A DNA stretch of 64,000 bases from CAWAMR01 sp963783095 (GCA_963783095.1 CAWAMR010000012.1:62001-126000), one strand, 5' to 3'. Positions 16,414-28,118 are shown, counted from the stretch's first letter. The notes: generated from the letters alone by a model not told the origin. Program-made: numbers and translations.

Positions 16414-17709
16414 ATGTCTACTCCCTCGTCAACAAAGCGTTCACGCCTTCGGGCGTGGCTCGAATACGACTACTTCCCAAATGCGGAGCGCTGGCTGCGG
16501 CGGGTTGTCTACAATCCGCTCGGCAGCCTGTGCTTGGCAGCGACTGCAGCGCTCTTGGCCGGGATCTATCTCCATCCGCATGGGATGATTCTTTTCGCCG
16601 GTTTGGTTTGCATCATTCTGCTCGGAATCGTCTGGCCCTGGATCGGTCTGCGCGGGCTTGACGGTCATCTCGAATTCGCGCAAATTCGCATCAAGGAACT
16701 TGAGTCGGTCGAGGCGGTAGTTGTCCTGCAAAACCGCTTACTCTGGTCGGCGTGGGGTCTGGCAATTCGCGGCGGCTTCGGCGAGAAATCTGCACCGGGA
16801 AGCAAAGATGCTCCGCCGCCGGCTGCCGGCATCTCGATCGCGCCGGGCCGGAAGACCGTGACGGTGCATGGCGGTTTGTTCCAGCTGCGCGGGGCATCTA
16901 TCCCGATCAAGTCACTCGACTTTGTACGGGGTTTCCATTTGGACTGCGAATCGAGACGCCGGCTCAAGGTGTTCAGACCTCTTATCGTTTGGCCCAGAAC
17001 ATTCCCCGTCGGGCCGGCACCGGACACGGAGGGCGAAAACCAGATCGAAGGAGCTGTCTCGCGCAGCAAGGTCGGCACCAATGGCGATGTCATCGGCGTG
17101 CGACCCTATCGCCGCGGCGATTCCCCGCGCCTGAATCCACTGGGCACAAAGCGCCCGCCACGATCGACTGATCGTATGCGAACTCCAGTCCAACGCCCGC
17201 CCGATGGTGCAACTCGTTCTCGATCTCGATCCGAGCGTCCATCGCGGCGAAGGCACGGATGCCTCCCGCGAATGGGCAATCCGAGTCTTTGCGAGCCTGG
17301 TGGAAGGCTGGCTCGGACAGGGCGTTCCCGTTCAGGCGATTATCGGAAGTCAGGTAATGCCGTTAGCGTCGGGCGCAACGCAGTTGCAGGGAATCATGGA
17401 TGCACTGGCCCGGATCGATAATGCAGTTCAACCCCCAATCGAAGCGGCCCTGGCTATGCCCGCTTGTGTCCACTTCACCACGGGTGTCCAGGTCATTGTC
17501 ACGACCGATCTCGGCATGAAGTCGATCGCGGGACAAGACCGCCATCGCCCCGATCGACGCTGGGCCGTTTTGCGTGCCGAGGCGTTCGAGGGATCCCAGC
17601 TACCGGCTGCTCGCCCCAGCCCGAGGGAGCTTGGCTTTGGCTCGATTCGCCCCAGCGGATTCCTTTTGTGTTGGGCCACGAATGGAAGGAGACGTTTCAT
17701 GGGTCTTGA
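16414..17709 (+). CDS. DUF58 membrane protein (frameshifted)
   Basis: An inner-membrane protein of the MoxR-associated DUF58 family. After MSTPSSTKRSRLRAWL come two membrane segments (GSLCLAATAALLAGIYL and GMILFAGLVCIILLGIVWPW), a beta-rich domain, and the DUF58 signature GDVIGVRPYRRGDSPR. A VWA-like fold follows (NARPMVQLVLDLDPS) in a shifted frame. A second shift near 17620 restores the ending WLDSPQRIPFVLGHEWKE and the stop at 17709. Breaks are near 17140 and 17620. It precedes and overlaps the transglutaminase gene, the usual order in DUF58/TgpA/MoxR clusters, which are thought to assemble or mature envelope complexes. Confidence 0.8.
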
Positions 17710-20033
17710 AACGCCGGGTAGAGATTCGTTGCCGGTACACCCGGAGGTCGGGCCATCGTTCCGCGTGCGTGTCGCAACATTCGTCCTTATGGCATCTGCC
17801 ACCTATACGATCGAAGTAGCTTCGCTGGCACCCGGCGAAAAAATGACGAGGGCATTGCTCTGGGCCACGGGATACGTCCTCTTCGCCGGATTTCTTTTCG
17901 CGCTATTCACCGCTGCCCGATCGAGGCACGCGACGCTTCCGCGACCTTTACTTGCCGCACTTTTCGCTCTGGGAATGCTGCCTTTTCTGGTCGAATCATT
18001 GGTTCCGAAAGGGACTCAAGAAGGCCATCCTTTGGAAGTTCAATGTCTGGCCGCCATGCGCAATTTCGGCCTCGGCCTGGCAGTGCTTGGAGGCTGGAAT
18101 GTTTGTCTGCGGATGACCTGCGTGATTGGTTTATTCCTGACGCTCTTCGCGGTCTCCATAGCCGATAGCTGGCACGTGCTCCCATTCCTGGGACTCTACA
18201 GCGTGGTAGGAGTTGTCTGGTTGAGCGTCGTCTATTGGTCTGGACTGCGCAATGTGCTTGGGACCAGCGACTCGGCCACACGGGAACATCTGCCCTGGGG
18301 ATTGATCGTTGCGGCCTCCTTCCTGGTCGCTGGGGTTCTCGCCGTGGCTTCGGTCGGTCCCAAGAAAGTCGCAACTGTGCTGGGAGAATGGCTGCCGTTT
18401 TCGGGAGGAACGGGCGAGTTCGATCGTCGGGCCAGGGGCGGCGTCAATGACGGCGACGAGGAGACCAGCGGGAATAACGCGCGCAGTACTGGTTTTGCCT
18501 CGTCGGACCAGTTCCTCGACTCGCCTTTGCCGAGTCTCTACGACGTTATCAGCGATATGTATGGCGAGCCTTTCAAACCTACCGACCTCGAACGCGTCAT
18601 GTCTTTGAACGGTATTACTGCCCGCGAATTGCCGAAACCGCCCGCGGACAATCTTCGACCGAGTCGGGAGTTCTCAACCGTTCGAAAACCACCGAATCAT
18701 CAGCGCGATCCTTCCTCACGCTCGGCACGAGCACTCTTCGAGATCGAAGGTCCGACGCCCTTGCACGTTCGTCTGGCCGCCTTCGATTTCTTCGATGGGC
18801 AACAGTGGCACGAAGCAGCTTTAGCTCGGCGAATCGTGATTTTCAAACAAGCCGACAGCAACTGGATGCGATACCTCGACGGTCCGGGCGAATCGTCCGG
18901 TGGTTCGGTCGAGCACAAGTTCAAGATCGCAAAGTTGAATGGCAAGCTTGTGCCGACACCACCCTACTTGCAGCGATTTCGTGTAGGTCGTCTGGATGAC
19001 GCCGGCCTCTTCAGTGTTGGACAGCAAGGCATTATGCGCATGACGCACCGAAACGTGCCCGGCGGTTCCATCGTCGAGACGAAATCATCGACATTCGATC
19101 CGCACCGCCTGCGCGAGTTCTCCATGACAAACCTCTCCCATCTCGCCGGCTCCGAGTATATCCAGCTTCCCCAGGGCGAAGAGCGAATTGCCGATCTTGC
19201 ACAAAAATGGACGAAGGACATTCCTTCGGGGTGGGGACAGATCGAGGCCGTCGTGAATCGACTGCGCTGGGATTACGAACTCGATTGGAACGCTTGCCCG
19301 CCGCCGGGTTGTCAAGAACCGACTTCCTGGTTCTTGTTCGAGTCGAAGTGCGGGCCCGACTATCAATTCGCCACCGCGGCAGCGCTGATGCTCCGTCATC
19401 TCGGTTATCCGACGCGCGTCGTCACTGGTTACTACGCCGGCGCGGAAGCATTCGATTCCGAATCGAAGCACACTCCCGTGGTTGACGATGACATTCATTT
19501 CTGGCCCGAAGTGCTGATTCCCAACCGGCAATGGATCGTCGTCGAGCCGACCCCTGGATACGAGGTGATGGAGAGGATGCTTCCGTGGGACGAACGACTT
19601 TCCTTGTGGTTACAACGTCTGGGCAGCTGGTATCGACGTCATGTTCTGGCCGTTGGTTTCTCGTTGAGTGCGTTGTTGGGTTTGTACCCTGGTGCGCAGG
19701 CGCATTCGAGATACCTTCGCCTTGATCGGCTGGAGAATCCGACCGGGCAAGAGTTCGCGCGACTGGGTGCTGGGCGCTCTGCGAATCCTGGAGCGGCGCT
19801 GTCGCTGGGCCGGCCGGCCTCGGCCCATTGGCCAGTCTGCGCACCGCTGGCTCGATCGGGGACTTGAACTGAAAGATCGAGAGTTGTTGATTCAACTCGC
19901 CGGTCTTGCCGACTGGGCAGCCTACGGCCCGGAACCTGTTGTCCCATGCCCGGAATCCGATGTTTGGATTGCATGCTGCCGGGTTCTCGATCGATGCACC
20001 CTCAAAAGATTACGGAAGGAGAAAAGCGCGTGA
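17699..20033 (+). CDS. TgpA-like membrane transglutaminase (one frameshift)
   Basis: A large inner-membrane protein. The first 230 residues hold several hydrophobic segments (for example ALLWATGYVLFAGFLFALF and VIGLFLTLFAVSIADSW). A periplasmic transglutaminase-like domain follows, with catalytic Cys in ESKCGPDYQFATAAALMLRHLG, His in DDIHFWPEVLIPNRQWIVVE and Asp/Glu supplied by VEPTPGYE. A final membrane segment and DUF4129-like tail continue in another frame after about 19685 (FALIGWRIRPGKSSRDW). The ATG at 17699 has GAAGGAGA 6 bp upstream and overlaps the DUF58 stop. The stop at 20031-20033 overlaps the MoxR start. Such proteins crosslink or cleave envelope substrates. Confidence 0.82.
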
Positions 20034-20959
20034 TGACGTTGATGGAGTCTCCCCTACTGGCGATTTCCAACCTGCGTGCAGCACTCAATGGTGCTCTGCG
20101 CGGCAAGAGCAAAGTGGTCGAGTATGTCATCGCCGGCTTGCTGGGGCGCGGCCATCTCTTGATGGAAGACCTGCCCGGCCTGGGCAAGACGACGCTGGCA
20201 AAAGCACTGGCCTCAGCAGTGGGAGGAAAGTTTGCACGAGTCCAGTGTACGCCGGACCTGTTGCCCGGCGACATCACCGGCTTCAGTATCTTCAACCAGA
20301 AAACACGCGAGTTCGAGTTTCAACCGGGACCGGTCTTTGCCGATGTGCTCCTGGCGGATGAGATCAACCGAACGACTCCACGAACGCAGTCAGCGCTGCT
20401 GGAAGCCATGGCGGAACGTCAAGTCACCGTCGATAACCAGGGCCACGCACTCGCACCGACTTTCTTTGTGATCGCCACGCAAAACCCCGTCGAACATCAC
20501 GGTACTTACCCGTTGCCGGAAGCTCAACTCGATCGATTCGCCATGAAACTTCGTATCGGCTATCCCGATCGATCCCACGAGATCGAGATGCTTGCCGATG
20601 CAATATCCGGCGACGATTCCGCACCCTCCGAGCCGGCGCTGACCCCCGAAGAACTCCACAACTTGCAAGCGAAGGTGGCAAAGGTGGCGGTCACTGAGAA
20701 AGTACGTGGTTACCTGATCGATTTGGGACGAGCCACGCGCAACCATCCGCAAGTCAGGCTCGGACTTAGCCCGCGTGCGCTGTTGATCTGGCAGCGCGTG
20801 GCTCAGGCCTGGGCGTTCCTGAAGGGCCGTTCGTTCGTCACTCCGGATGACGTGCAAGACATCGCACAGCCTGTACTCGAGGTTCGACTTGGACTCGACG
20901 TTGAAACAACTCCCAAGTTGATCTCTGAGTTGATGGAAAAAGTTCCCGTACCGATTTGA
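20033..20959 (+). CDS. MoxR-family AAA+ ATPase (cluster 1)
   Basis: A cytoplasmic chaperone-like ATPase of 308 residues. Walker A is LPGLGKTTLAKAL, the MoxR motif is QCTPDLLPGDITG, and Walker B is VLLADEINRTTPRTQSALLEAM. Sensor 1 is FFVIATQNPVEHHGTYPLPEAQLDRF and the lid holds GLSPRALL. It probably works on the DUF58 and TgpA proteins encoded just upstream. The ATG at 20033 overlaps the TgpA stop as TGATG with AAGGAGA upstream, so the genes are coupled. The frame is intact. MoxR at the end rather than the start of the cluster is a variant order. Confidence 0.92.
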   Translation: MTLMESPLLAISNLRAALNGALRGKSKVVEYVIAGLLGRGHLLMEDLPGLGKTTLAKALASAVGGKFARVQCTPDLLPGDITGFSIFNQKTREFEFQPGPVFADVLLADEINRTTPRTQSALLEAMAERQVTVDNQGHALAPTFFVIATQNPVEHHGTYPLPEAQLDRFAMKLRIGYPDRSHEIEMLADAISGDDSAPSEPALTPEELHNLQAKVAKVAVTEKVRGYLIDLGRATRNHPQVRLGLSPRALLIWQRVAQAWAFLKGRSFVTPDDVQDIAQPVLEVRLGLDVETTPKLISELMEKVPVPI

Positions 20960-21000
20960 ACGTATCGTTGACCGATCATTCATCACCGCGATCAATCATC

Positions 21001-22590
21001 ATGGATATCAACTTTCTTTTCTGCTCCGTTTTCTTGCGTTCCGGCCAGGCGCTGTGCGAGGCCTCGGCAACGATTGTCTGTGGCGCACTGGTCGCGGGCG
21101 TCATGCGCATGATGGTCGGCCCCTCCGGGGTTCGTCGAATCTTCGGCCGAAATGGTTGGAAAGGATATTTGCGTGCAGCGATCATCGCCACGATGCTCCC
21201 GGTTTGTTCGATCGGGGTTATTCCCGTTGCGCGCAAGTTCGCCGATCGGGTGTACCGGTCGGGAATATCTTTGCCTTCATTCTGGCCGCCCCGCTACTGA
21301 ATCCCATTTCGTTCCTCTATGGACTGACGCTGGCGGAGCCTTACGTAATCGTCTGCTTCTTCGTTGCCAAGCTGTTCCTGGCCATCATCGCGGGAGAGGT
21401 TTGGGAATACTGGCTGCCCTCGAAATCGATCGACACTGCCGCCATCGATGCCGAACCGATGCCGGCCCCCGGTTTGCGCCGGATCATCGCCGTCTTCGTT
21501 CACTCCTGCCGGGAGGCGACCGGCCCGATGCTGCTCTTCGGCTCGATCGCACTTCTGTCATCGGGACTGCTCTCAGCGTCATCCCCTACGGCTCCTTGCA
21601 AAATACGATGTCGCATTATCACCAGCCCTGGACATCCCCCTGGTTGATGGCAGCTATCGCTTTGCCGGCCTACATGTTGCCGTTGAGTGGGATGGCGAAG
21701 ATCGGGTTAATGTTCGAGCATGGAAACTCCATCGCCGCGGCGTTTGTGTTGTTCGTACTGGGGATCGGCGTAAATGTCGGTCTGGTCCTTTGGGCCATAA
21801 GTGCATTTGGCTGGAAAAGGGCCCTGAGCTGGTTCGGCTTGCTGACGATCGCGACGATCTCGATCGGGTACATCGGGGAACACGCGCTTTACCGCGAAGG
21901 CATCGCCGAAACCCCGCATACTCATGCCTTCGACGACATTAGTGCGCCCTTCGCGTCGATGCAAGGTGTAACGGTCAACTTCGATGTCGTGAAGAATAAG
22001 CTCATGGAAAAGATCGACGCTCTTGAAGTCGTTGCGCTGGCATCGCTGGTGTTGTTCATTCTTGTGGGTTCCATCGAACGGGCCATTCGGAAACGCTGGA
22101 ATGTGGATGCGTTCCTCACTCAACAGGCACCGATCTCCGACAAACCGCAAGCGCTATGGAATCGGCAAATTCCGGGGTTTGCTCTCGGCGTCATCATTTT
22201 GCTGGGGCTGGTGGTGTTGAGCGTGGTCGGAGCCTACGTGTATTACCCTCCTTCCGATCAAGTGTTCAAGGACATGCATGCACTCGATGCGGAACTCTTC
22301 TCTGCAATGGCGGGCAATCCCAATAAGGAGGAAGCAATCCGTCGAATCGAGGAATGGGATTTACTGGCTCGCAAGCTGCAAGTTGGCGTGTTTATCCGGC
22401 AAGGTCTGACCGATGAACAGGCAAAAGCGGCAGAAGACTTGCGCAAGCGCCTGGAGGAAATGCCGACCTGCTGCGGGACCAGTCTTCTGACGCGGAGGAA
22501 AAAACGAAGCAAGCCCAGGCTATGGTGCGCGGGCATGGATCGGTGAAGACGGCGTACGAAGACTGCAAAACCAAGTTCGGTCATCGGTGA
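21001..22590 (+). CDS. ArsP/YraQ-type permease (DUF318; frameshifted)
   Basis: A polytopic inner-membrane protein of about 530 residues belonging to the predicted permease family that includes the organoarsenical exporter ArsP. Recognisable segments are ASATIVCGALVAGVMRMM, IFAFILAAPLLNPISFLYG, PWLMAAIALPAYMLPLSGMA and GFALGVIILLGLVVLSVVGA. A soluble helical tail ends HGSVKTAYEDCKTKFGHR. Frame changes are required near 21240, 21570 and 22465. The substrate is unknown; the family moves metals or metalloid compounds. The ATG at 21001 opens the gene 41 bp after moxR, so co-transcription is possible but no functional link is evident. Confidence 0.78.
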
Positions 22591-22741
22591 GTGTTCCCCC
22601 TTGGAAGTGGCGGAACTTCCCGGTAGAATCGCAGCATCATCGTCGAAATTGCTTGGCCGGGAAATCGGCGTTCCTGGAACCAAGTTCGAATCCATCCCGG
22701 TGGATGGCTCTCCTTCGGCACCCATTGACGGAACTCTCATC

Positions 22742-25040
22742 ATGGCGCGATTTATCTGGATTTCCTGTGTTGCTTCGCTTTCGATTGTTGCGGGACTGCT
22801 TCTATCTCCAAACACCAACCTGCTGACAGCGGACAAGTCCAGTGAAAAACAACCCGTTCGCAAAGCGACAGGGATCGAGACGCGCATCCCCTGGACCACT
22901 TCCAATGTCAAAGGATCGCCGGAGCCTGCCGACCCCTATCAACTGGTGCCGGCTTTTCCCAAGTTGACCTTCAGTGAGCCTCTCGAACTGATTGCTGTTC
23001 CCGGCAAGAAGGCCTGGATTGTCGCAGAGCGCAATGGGAAAATCTATACTTTCGATGCCGATCCCGCTAAAGCGGAGAAGGAACTCGTGTTGGATGTGGG
23101 CCGCACCGTTTATGGCATTGCACTTCATCCGCAATTTGAGAAAACGGGCTATGTTTTTATCTCAAATGTACCCAATGTTAAAAAGGATGAATTGGAGGGG
23201 AGCCGAATCTCTCGGTACACCTTGACTGACCGCAAGAACCTTAAAGCCGACCCGAAGTCGGAGAAAGTGATCCTCACCTGGCCATCGGGCGGCCATAACG
23301 GCGGCTGCCTGCGCTTCGGTCCGGACGGCTATCTCTATCTCTCGACGGGCGACGGCAGCGGCATCGCCGATGCACATCAGACGGGCCAGGACATCAGCGA
23401 TCTGCTCGGTTCCATCCTGCGCATCGACGTGGACAAAGCCGACGACGGCAAGGCGTATGCCATCCCCAAGGACAACCCGTTCGTGAGACGAAAGGAGCGC
23501 CACGGCGAAGTCTGGGCTTATGGCATCCGCCAATGCTGGAAGATCAGTTTCGACACGGCCACCGGCGACCTGTGGGCCGGCGAAGTCGGCCAGGATTTGT
23601 GGGAATCGATCTACAAGATCGAAAAGGGCGGCAACTACGGCTGGAGCGTCAAGGAAGGGAGCCATCCCTTCCGCCCCGAGCGCAAGAAGGGCCCGACGCC
23701 GATCCTGCAAGCCGATCATCGAGCACGATCACGCCGAGTTCCGTTCGCTCACCGGCGGCTTACGTTTATCACGGCAAGACGGCTGCCCGAGCTGCAAGGG
23801 CGCCTACATCTACGGCGACTACGACACCGGCCGGGTCTGGATGCTCCGCTACGACTGACAAGAACAAGAAGGTGACCGAGCACCGCGAACTGGCCAAGAG
23901 CCGACATGCGCATCGTCGCCTGGGGGCAGGATCGCGATGGCGAAGTGTACGCGCTCGACTTCATCAGCGGCGGCATCTACCAACTCGTCGCCGGCGCCGC
24001 CGCATGCCAAGACTGCACCGCCAAGTTTCCGCGCAAGCTCAGCGAAACCGGGCTGTTCAGATCCACCAAGGACCTCGACGCCCGCCACGGGCTTGATCCC
24101 TTACTCGGTCAATGCCGAGCTCTGGTCCGATGGCGCGACCAAGGAGCGCTTCATCGCCATCCCCGGTGACGGCAAAATCGAATACGAGACGGTGACCTAT
24201 CCGCAGCCGGCACCGGGCTCCATGCCGGGCTGGCGCTTCCCGGACGGCACCGTGCTGGTGAAGACGTTTTTCCTGGAAACCGAACCGGGCAATCCCGCCA
24301 GCAAACGCCGGCTGGAAACGCGCTTGCTCGCACGCTCATCGCTCCGCGGCACCGAGGAGTACGGCGACCAGGTCTGGAACGGCTACACCTACATCTGGAA
24401 CGACGACCAGACCGACGCCGAACTGGCCGACGCCAAGGGCGTGGATCGCGAGTTCACGATCAAGGACGCCAAGCCGGCGAGCGCAAGCAGAACTGGCATT
24501 TCCCCAGCCGGGCCGAGTGCACCATGTGCCATACGGTGACGGCGCAAGTACGCTCTTGGCGTCAACACGCTCCAGATGAACAAGGACCACAATTACGGCG
24601 GCGTGGTCGCCAATCAACTCGCGACGCTCGAGCACATCGGCCTGTTCGATCGCAAGCTGCCAGCGGCAGCCGGAGAAGCTGCCGAGCTCGTGGACTATCG
24701 CGACGCCAAGGCCGATCTCGAACGCTCGCGCCCGCGCCTATCTGCACGCCAATTGCAGCCATTGCCATCGCAAATGGGGCGGCGGCAACGCCGAGTTCCA
24801 GCTGACTTGCCACCCTGCCGCTGAAGGAAACTGGAACGGTCAACATTCAAGCCGGGCCAGGGGACGTTCGACTCAAGGACCCGCGCATCCTGGTGCCCGG
24901 CGAGCCGGAGCGATCGCTGATCCATTACCGCATGACGCAGGCTCGGGCTGGGCCGAATGCCGCACATCGCTTCCAATGTGGTCGATGAAGAGGCGGCGAA
25001 ACTGATCGAGGAGTGGATCAAGCACTTGCCACCGAAATGA
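22742..25040 (+). CDS. Sugar dehydrogenase (HHIP/GDH-type propeller) with TIGR03806-like cytochrome region (frameshifted)
   Basis: An exported redox enzyme of about 765 residues. A signal peptide (FIWISCVASLSIVAGLLL) leads into a PQQ-dependent glucose/sorbosone dehydrogenase-like propeller: LIAVPGKKAWIVAERNGKIY, GGHNGGCLRFGPDGYLYLST, EVWAYGIRQCWKISFD. The C-terminal half carries ACQDC, NGYTYIWNDDQTDA, CTMCHT and CSHCH motifs and ends LIEEWIKHLPPK, like the TIGR03806 family. It probably oxidises a sugar and reduces its own haems. Many frame changes are needed between about 23710 and 24960, in a visibly GC-richer stretch where indel errors seem concentrated. The start at 22742 is the ATG just before the signal peptide. 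Confidence 0.8.
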
Positions 25041-25153
25041 ACTGCTATGGTGGAGGGAGAGGATAACTGTCGCCAAGTCGGGGGATGCTACTCGGCGGCT
25101 TTTTGGAAGATATGGTCCAAGGGGTTCCGCATAATCGGCGTGCGATCGAGAAC

Positions 25154-25745
25154 CTACCATCCCTCTCGCACCTGTAAAGCTGGCCGCCATACTACTCCCT
25201 GCGCATGGATTTCGTCCCAGCGCGGGTTGGTCTGAACCGTCATCAACCAGATTTCGCAACAAGAACACTTGTACGAAAACAGCGGGCCGCTGAGGGGCTC
25301 CATCGTGCTTGTATCTACACCCGTCCACGAGCCTGCAAGCACATCGGCGGATGAGGGCCGAAGAGACGCGCCGCAACTCGGGCAGCAGCCTGGCCGGCCG
25401 CAAAACGGCAATGTGTTTCGCGGCGTGTTGGACCGGTTGGCCCGCGCCACCGAATACGCCGCAAGCGCTACCAACCCGGAGTAGAACCACACCGCGCCAA
25501 CCCGTCCCCTGGTCCATTTGCACGTCCGCGTCGTCAGATGGCTGGTAAGTCATCACGGCCGATACGATCAGGACGAGTGGCCCACTGCTCAAGAAGACGG
25601 AACAAACTCCGGCCAGGATGGATTGGCGAGTTACCGCGATATACGCCAGCACCAGGACCAGCGGCGCGACCACATAGACGCCGCAACACACAATCATGTC
25701 CTCGGCCCCAGGAGGGGCTCCGCCGGCAATCGCGAGCAGCATCAT
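25154..25745 (-). CDS. Membrane protein with Cys-rich cytoplasmic part (frameshifted)
   Basis: An unnamed protein of about 197 residues. It opens MMLLAIAGGAPPGAEDM and has hydrophobic segments VCCGVYVVAPLVLVLAYIAV and SSGPLVLIVSAVMTY. A shift near 25500 leads to GLVALAAYSVARANRSN and then PSCGASL and FSYKCSCCEIWLM, two Cys pairs that could hold zinc. It is preceded by AGGA and starts 14 bp after the stop of the Uma2-like gene, so the two are probably co-transcribed. The function is unknown. Confidence 0.6.
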
Positions 25746-25758
25746 GCTATCCTGCCTT

Positions 25759-26355
25759 TTAGTCTGCATCAAAAACCTGATCCACGCCGAGTTGGAATCC
25801 TTGAAGCAAGGACGATCGGGCGACACTGCCGCGCGAAAACTTCCGAGCCGGCGGTAGCGCTTCTTGTTCAGGACCAGAACGAGGATGGTTTCGTTCGAGG
25901 GATTGACAATCCAGTATTCCGCGACGCCGGCGGCAGCGTAGTCCTGGCGTTTTGAGACCAGGTCGCGCTCCGGCTTATCGGGGCTGACGACTTCCACGAC
26001 CAGGTCGGCACCGGTCCAGAATCGGTTCTGCCGGCGCCGATCCGAGGCCGAAAGGAGGAGCAGCAAATCGGGTTCGCGGAATTTGCCCTTGCCGATACGT
26101 AAGCGCAAAGGAGCGATGCGGCACCTTCCCTCCCAGCGGCTTGAGGAAGCCGTCAAATGCGTACAACAAGAACTGCACAATCGCTTGATGATAGTCGGTC
26201 GGCATGGGAAGGAGTTCCAGGAAGCCATCCGTGAATTCAACCAAACGGGTGGTGTGGTCGGTCAACGAAAGGTATTCCTCTTCGGTCCAACTCCCTTGCC
26301 GATCAAGGATGTCCAGGAGACGTTCCGGGGAAGCGAGGAGGCCCTTGGTTGTCAT
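25759..26355 (-). CDS. Uma2-family (DUF820) PD-(D/E)XK nuclease-like protein (frameshifted)
   Basis: A protein of about 198 residues of the Uma2 family, restriction-endonuclease-like proteins that are often numerous in cyanobacteria and planctomycetes. It starts MTTKGLLASPERLLDIL and has LVEFTDGFLELLPMPT, then the catalytic core REPDLLLLLSA followed by LVVEVVSPDKPERDL, the family active site with Asp and Glu, then AGVAEYWIVNPSNETI. The last 20 residues are in a third frame, ending QLGVDQVFDAD at 25759. Breaks lie near 26110 and 25865 and compensate in length. The cellular substrate of Uma2 proteins is not established. Confidence 0.75.
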
Positions 26356-26509
26356 ATTTCGGCTCGCGAAAAACCAATACAAGGGGACGATGCAAAATTG
26401 TCGAAAACAACAACGGACGAACGAAAAAACGTCCCCGCGGAAGGAGTTTATCAACTTCTCATTGCCAAATTGGGGTTTGGCTTCATTTTATGCGATTTGA
26501 GCAAGTTCG

Positions 26510-26806
26510 CTATCCTTTTAAATCGAATCCAAAGCACCACCTTACTTTTTTCACCGTGCCAAATAAAAGCGTATCGATAACCCAACACCCGTCCGCGTGC
26601 TTGCACTTTCGGTCCAAGCAGTGTTTCAGCACCGCTGCAGAATCGCACCCGGCATCCTGAAGAGCATTCGCCAATGTTGGCATGGCAGAAAAGTCACGGG
26701 TTTTGTTTATCGTTTTTGCCAACGCCATGACCGTGGATGTTCGCCAAGAGGGGTCGAATTTCACGATAGGCCAGCACCCATCCCTCGCCCAGCGTACTAG
26801 CGCCAT
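26510..26806 (-). CDS. Small protein with planctomycete tail domain (FDPSWRTS...GCWVID)
   Basis: A 98-residue protein matching the C-terminal segment seen at the end of many larger planctomycete proteins. The segment shows IVKFDPSWRTSTVMALAK, then PTLANALQDAGCDSAAVLKH and HADGCWVIDTLLF. Here it stands alone. The ATG at 26806 overlaps the stop of the SUKH-like gene, so it may be translationally coupled or may be the detached 3' end of a larger gene. The function of the segment is unknown. Confidence 0.5.
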   Translation of the reverse strand: MALVRWARDGCWPIVKFDPSWRTSTVMALAKTINKTRDFSAMPTLANALQDAGCDSAAVLKHCLDRKCKHADGCWVIDTLLFGTVKKVRWCFGFDLKG

Positions 26807-27412
26807 GCGAGGCAATTCAGGTCGCACATTTGTTGAAAAGCGTGGAAGCAATATTCGGGCTCCTCGCTGATCTCGGTCAGAAGGTCGATAAGGTCAGCGT
26901 AGCTGTTTAAGAACTCTCCCCAACTCGAAGCGATGACACCGTGATGGTGAATGTCGCGACCGAAGTCGATGACTTGCCCGACAGTGCCAGCTCGTCCCGG
27001 AGCCAGATCTACCGCGAGATAGTTGCCGCACGCCTCCTCGTCTGCGACGGGGATCCAGCCCTCGTGGAAATAGTAGTGTGCGATCGCGTTCTTTGGATAG
27101 AACTGGTCGAATTTGGGAGCCTCGCCCCTACCGGAAGCCTGGAAGAAGGCGTGATCCGAAGCGATGCTCTGACAAGTGGAGAGCCGAAGTTGACCAAACA
27201 GAAACTGACTACGCGATTTTGAGGTCTGCCCGTTGTGGATCGAAAGCGATGTGCGAACATCCTCCGGAAGGCGAGTGCTTTATCGCCGCCTCAAGCGCGC
27301 CGAGATCCTCCACCGATGCACCCGGGTTGAGTTCCTGAAGTGATTGCGGGTCGTTCGCGCGACACCAGCTCTCAATCCGATCCCAAGCGGTTCGTACAAG
27401 TGGATCTGACAT
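26797..27412 (-). CDS. SMI1/KNR4 (SUKH) family protein (one frameshift)
   Basis: A protein of about 205 residues of the SUKH superfamily, known as immunity proteins in toxin systems and as regulators in fungi. It opens VRTAWDRIESWCRAND with NPGASVEDLGALEAAI. After a shift near 27285 it continues LPEDVRTSLSIHNGQ, the diagnostic G-Q turn, and WIPVADEEACGNYLAVDLAP, which is the core SUKH strand pair, then VIDFGRDIHHHGVIASSWGEFL. It lies 60 bp downstream of the HNH nuclease gene on the same strand. That arrangement would fit an immunity role, although SUKH genes also occur without toxins. Confidence 0.75.
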
Positions 27413-27472
27413 CAGAACAGATTCCCCCCAGAGACACGTCTCGTTTACGCCAGCGACGACCCAGTGCTTGAT

Positions 27473-28118
27473 TCAGTAAATCTCCGGCAGCTCGCCTCGT
27501 TCCCGGCAGGCAAACGCGACTTCGCTCGATCCCCTCGATTCTCAAGTTGCCGCCCGGAGGCTTTAGCGCCGACAGGTCAGGCAGGTTGGCCGGGTAGCCT
27601 AGATAGCGTCGGCGCAACTCGACCGCCTCGCGGTCTCGCTTTCGCCCTAACAAGCGCAACACGTCGAGAATGAGACGCCGGAATGCGACCAGGTTTGGCC
27701 TGTCGAGCCGGCAGATACGAATGAAGTCCTCGCCGGCGGGAGTCAAACCGCGAATGGTCCCGTCCGCCGACACTTCGACATGCTGCCGCATCCCTGCCGT
27801 GGGGTCCAACGGCAACACGATCGCCCGACGGGCAGCGTTGCACTGGCAACAGGCATAGACCAGCGTGTCGTAATCCGTCAAGCCTTCCGGGGCCAGGCTG
27901 GTCGGACGGACATGCTCAACGCTAAAAGAGCGGTCTCCATCGGGGAACCATACTTCGCGACAACCACAGTACAGGCAGCGGTATGTGAACTCATCCCGGA
28001 GCCAGGGTTTGTAATGCTCATCATCGACGTATCCACGCGGGCCATGACGTCGCACTTCCAAGGCCTCGGCCGGCGCAAACGCTTGTGGTTCCAAAGACCG
28101 ATCAGGGTTTGGTTGCAT
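27473..28118 (-). CDS. HNH endonuclease (one frameshift near the 3' end)
   Basis: A nuclease of about 215 residues. The zinc-binding and catalytic HNH fold is visible as YRCLYCGCREVWFPDGDRSF, SVEHVRPTS (catalytic His) and LVYACCQCNAAR (second Cys pair). The C-terminal end matches the planctomycete form ACRERGELPEIY in a shifted frame, giving the stop at 27473; the break is near 27530. The start overlaps the 3' end of the upstream 151-residue gene by 17 bp, so the pair is probably coupled. It could be a stand-alone restriction or toxin nuclease. Confidence 0.82.
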
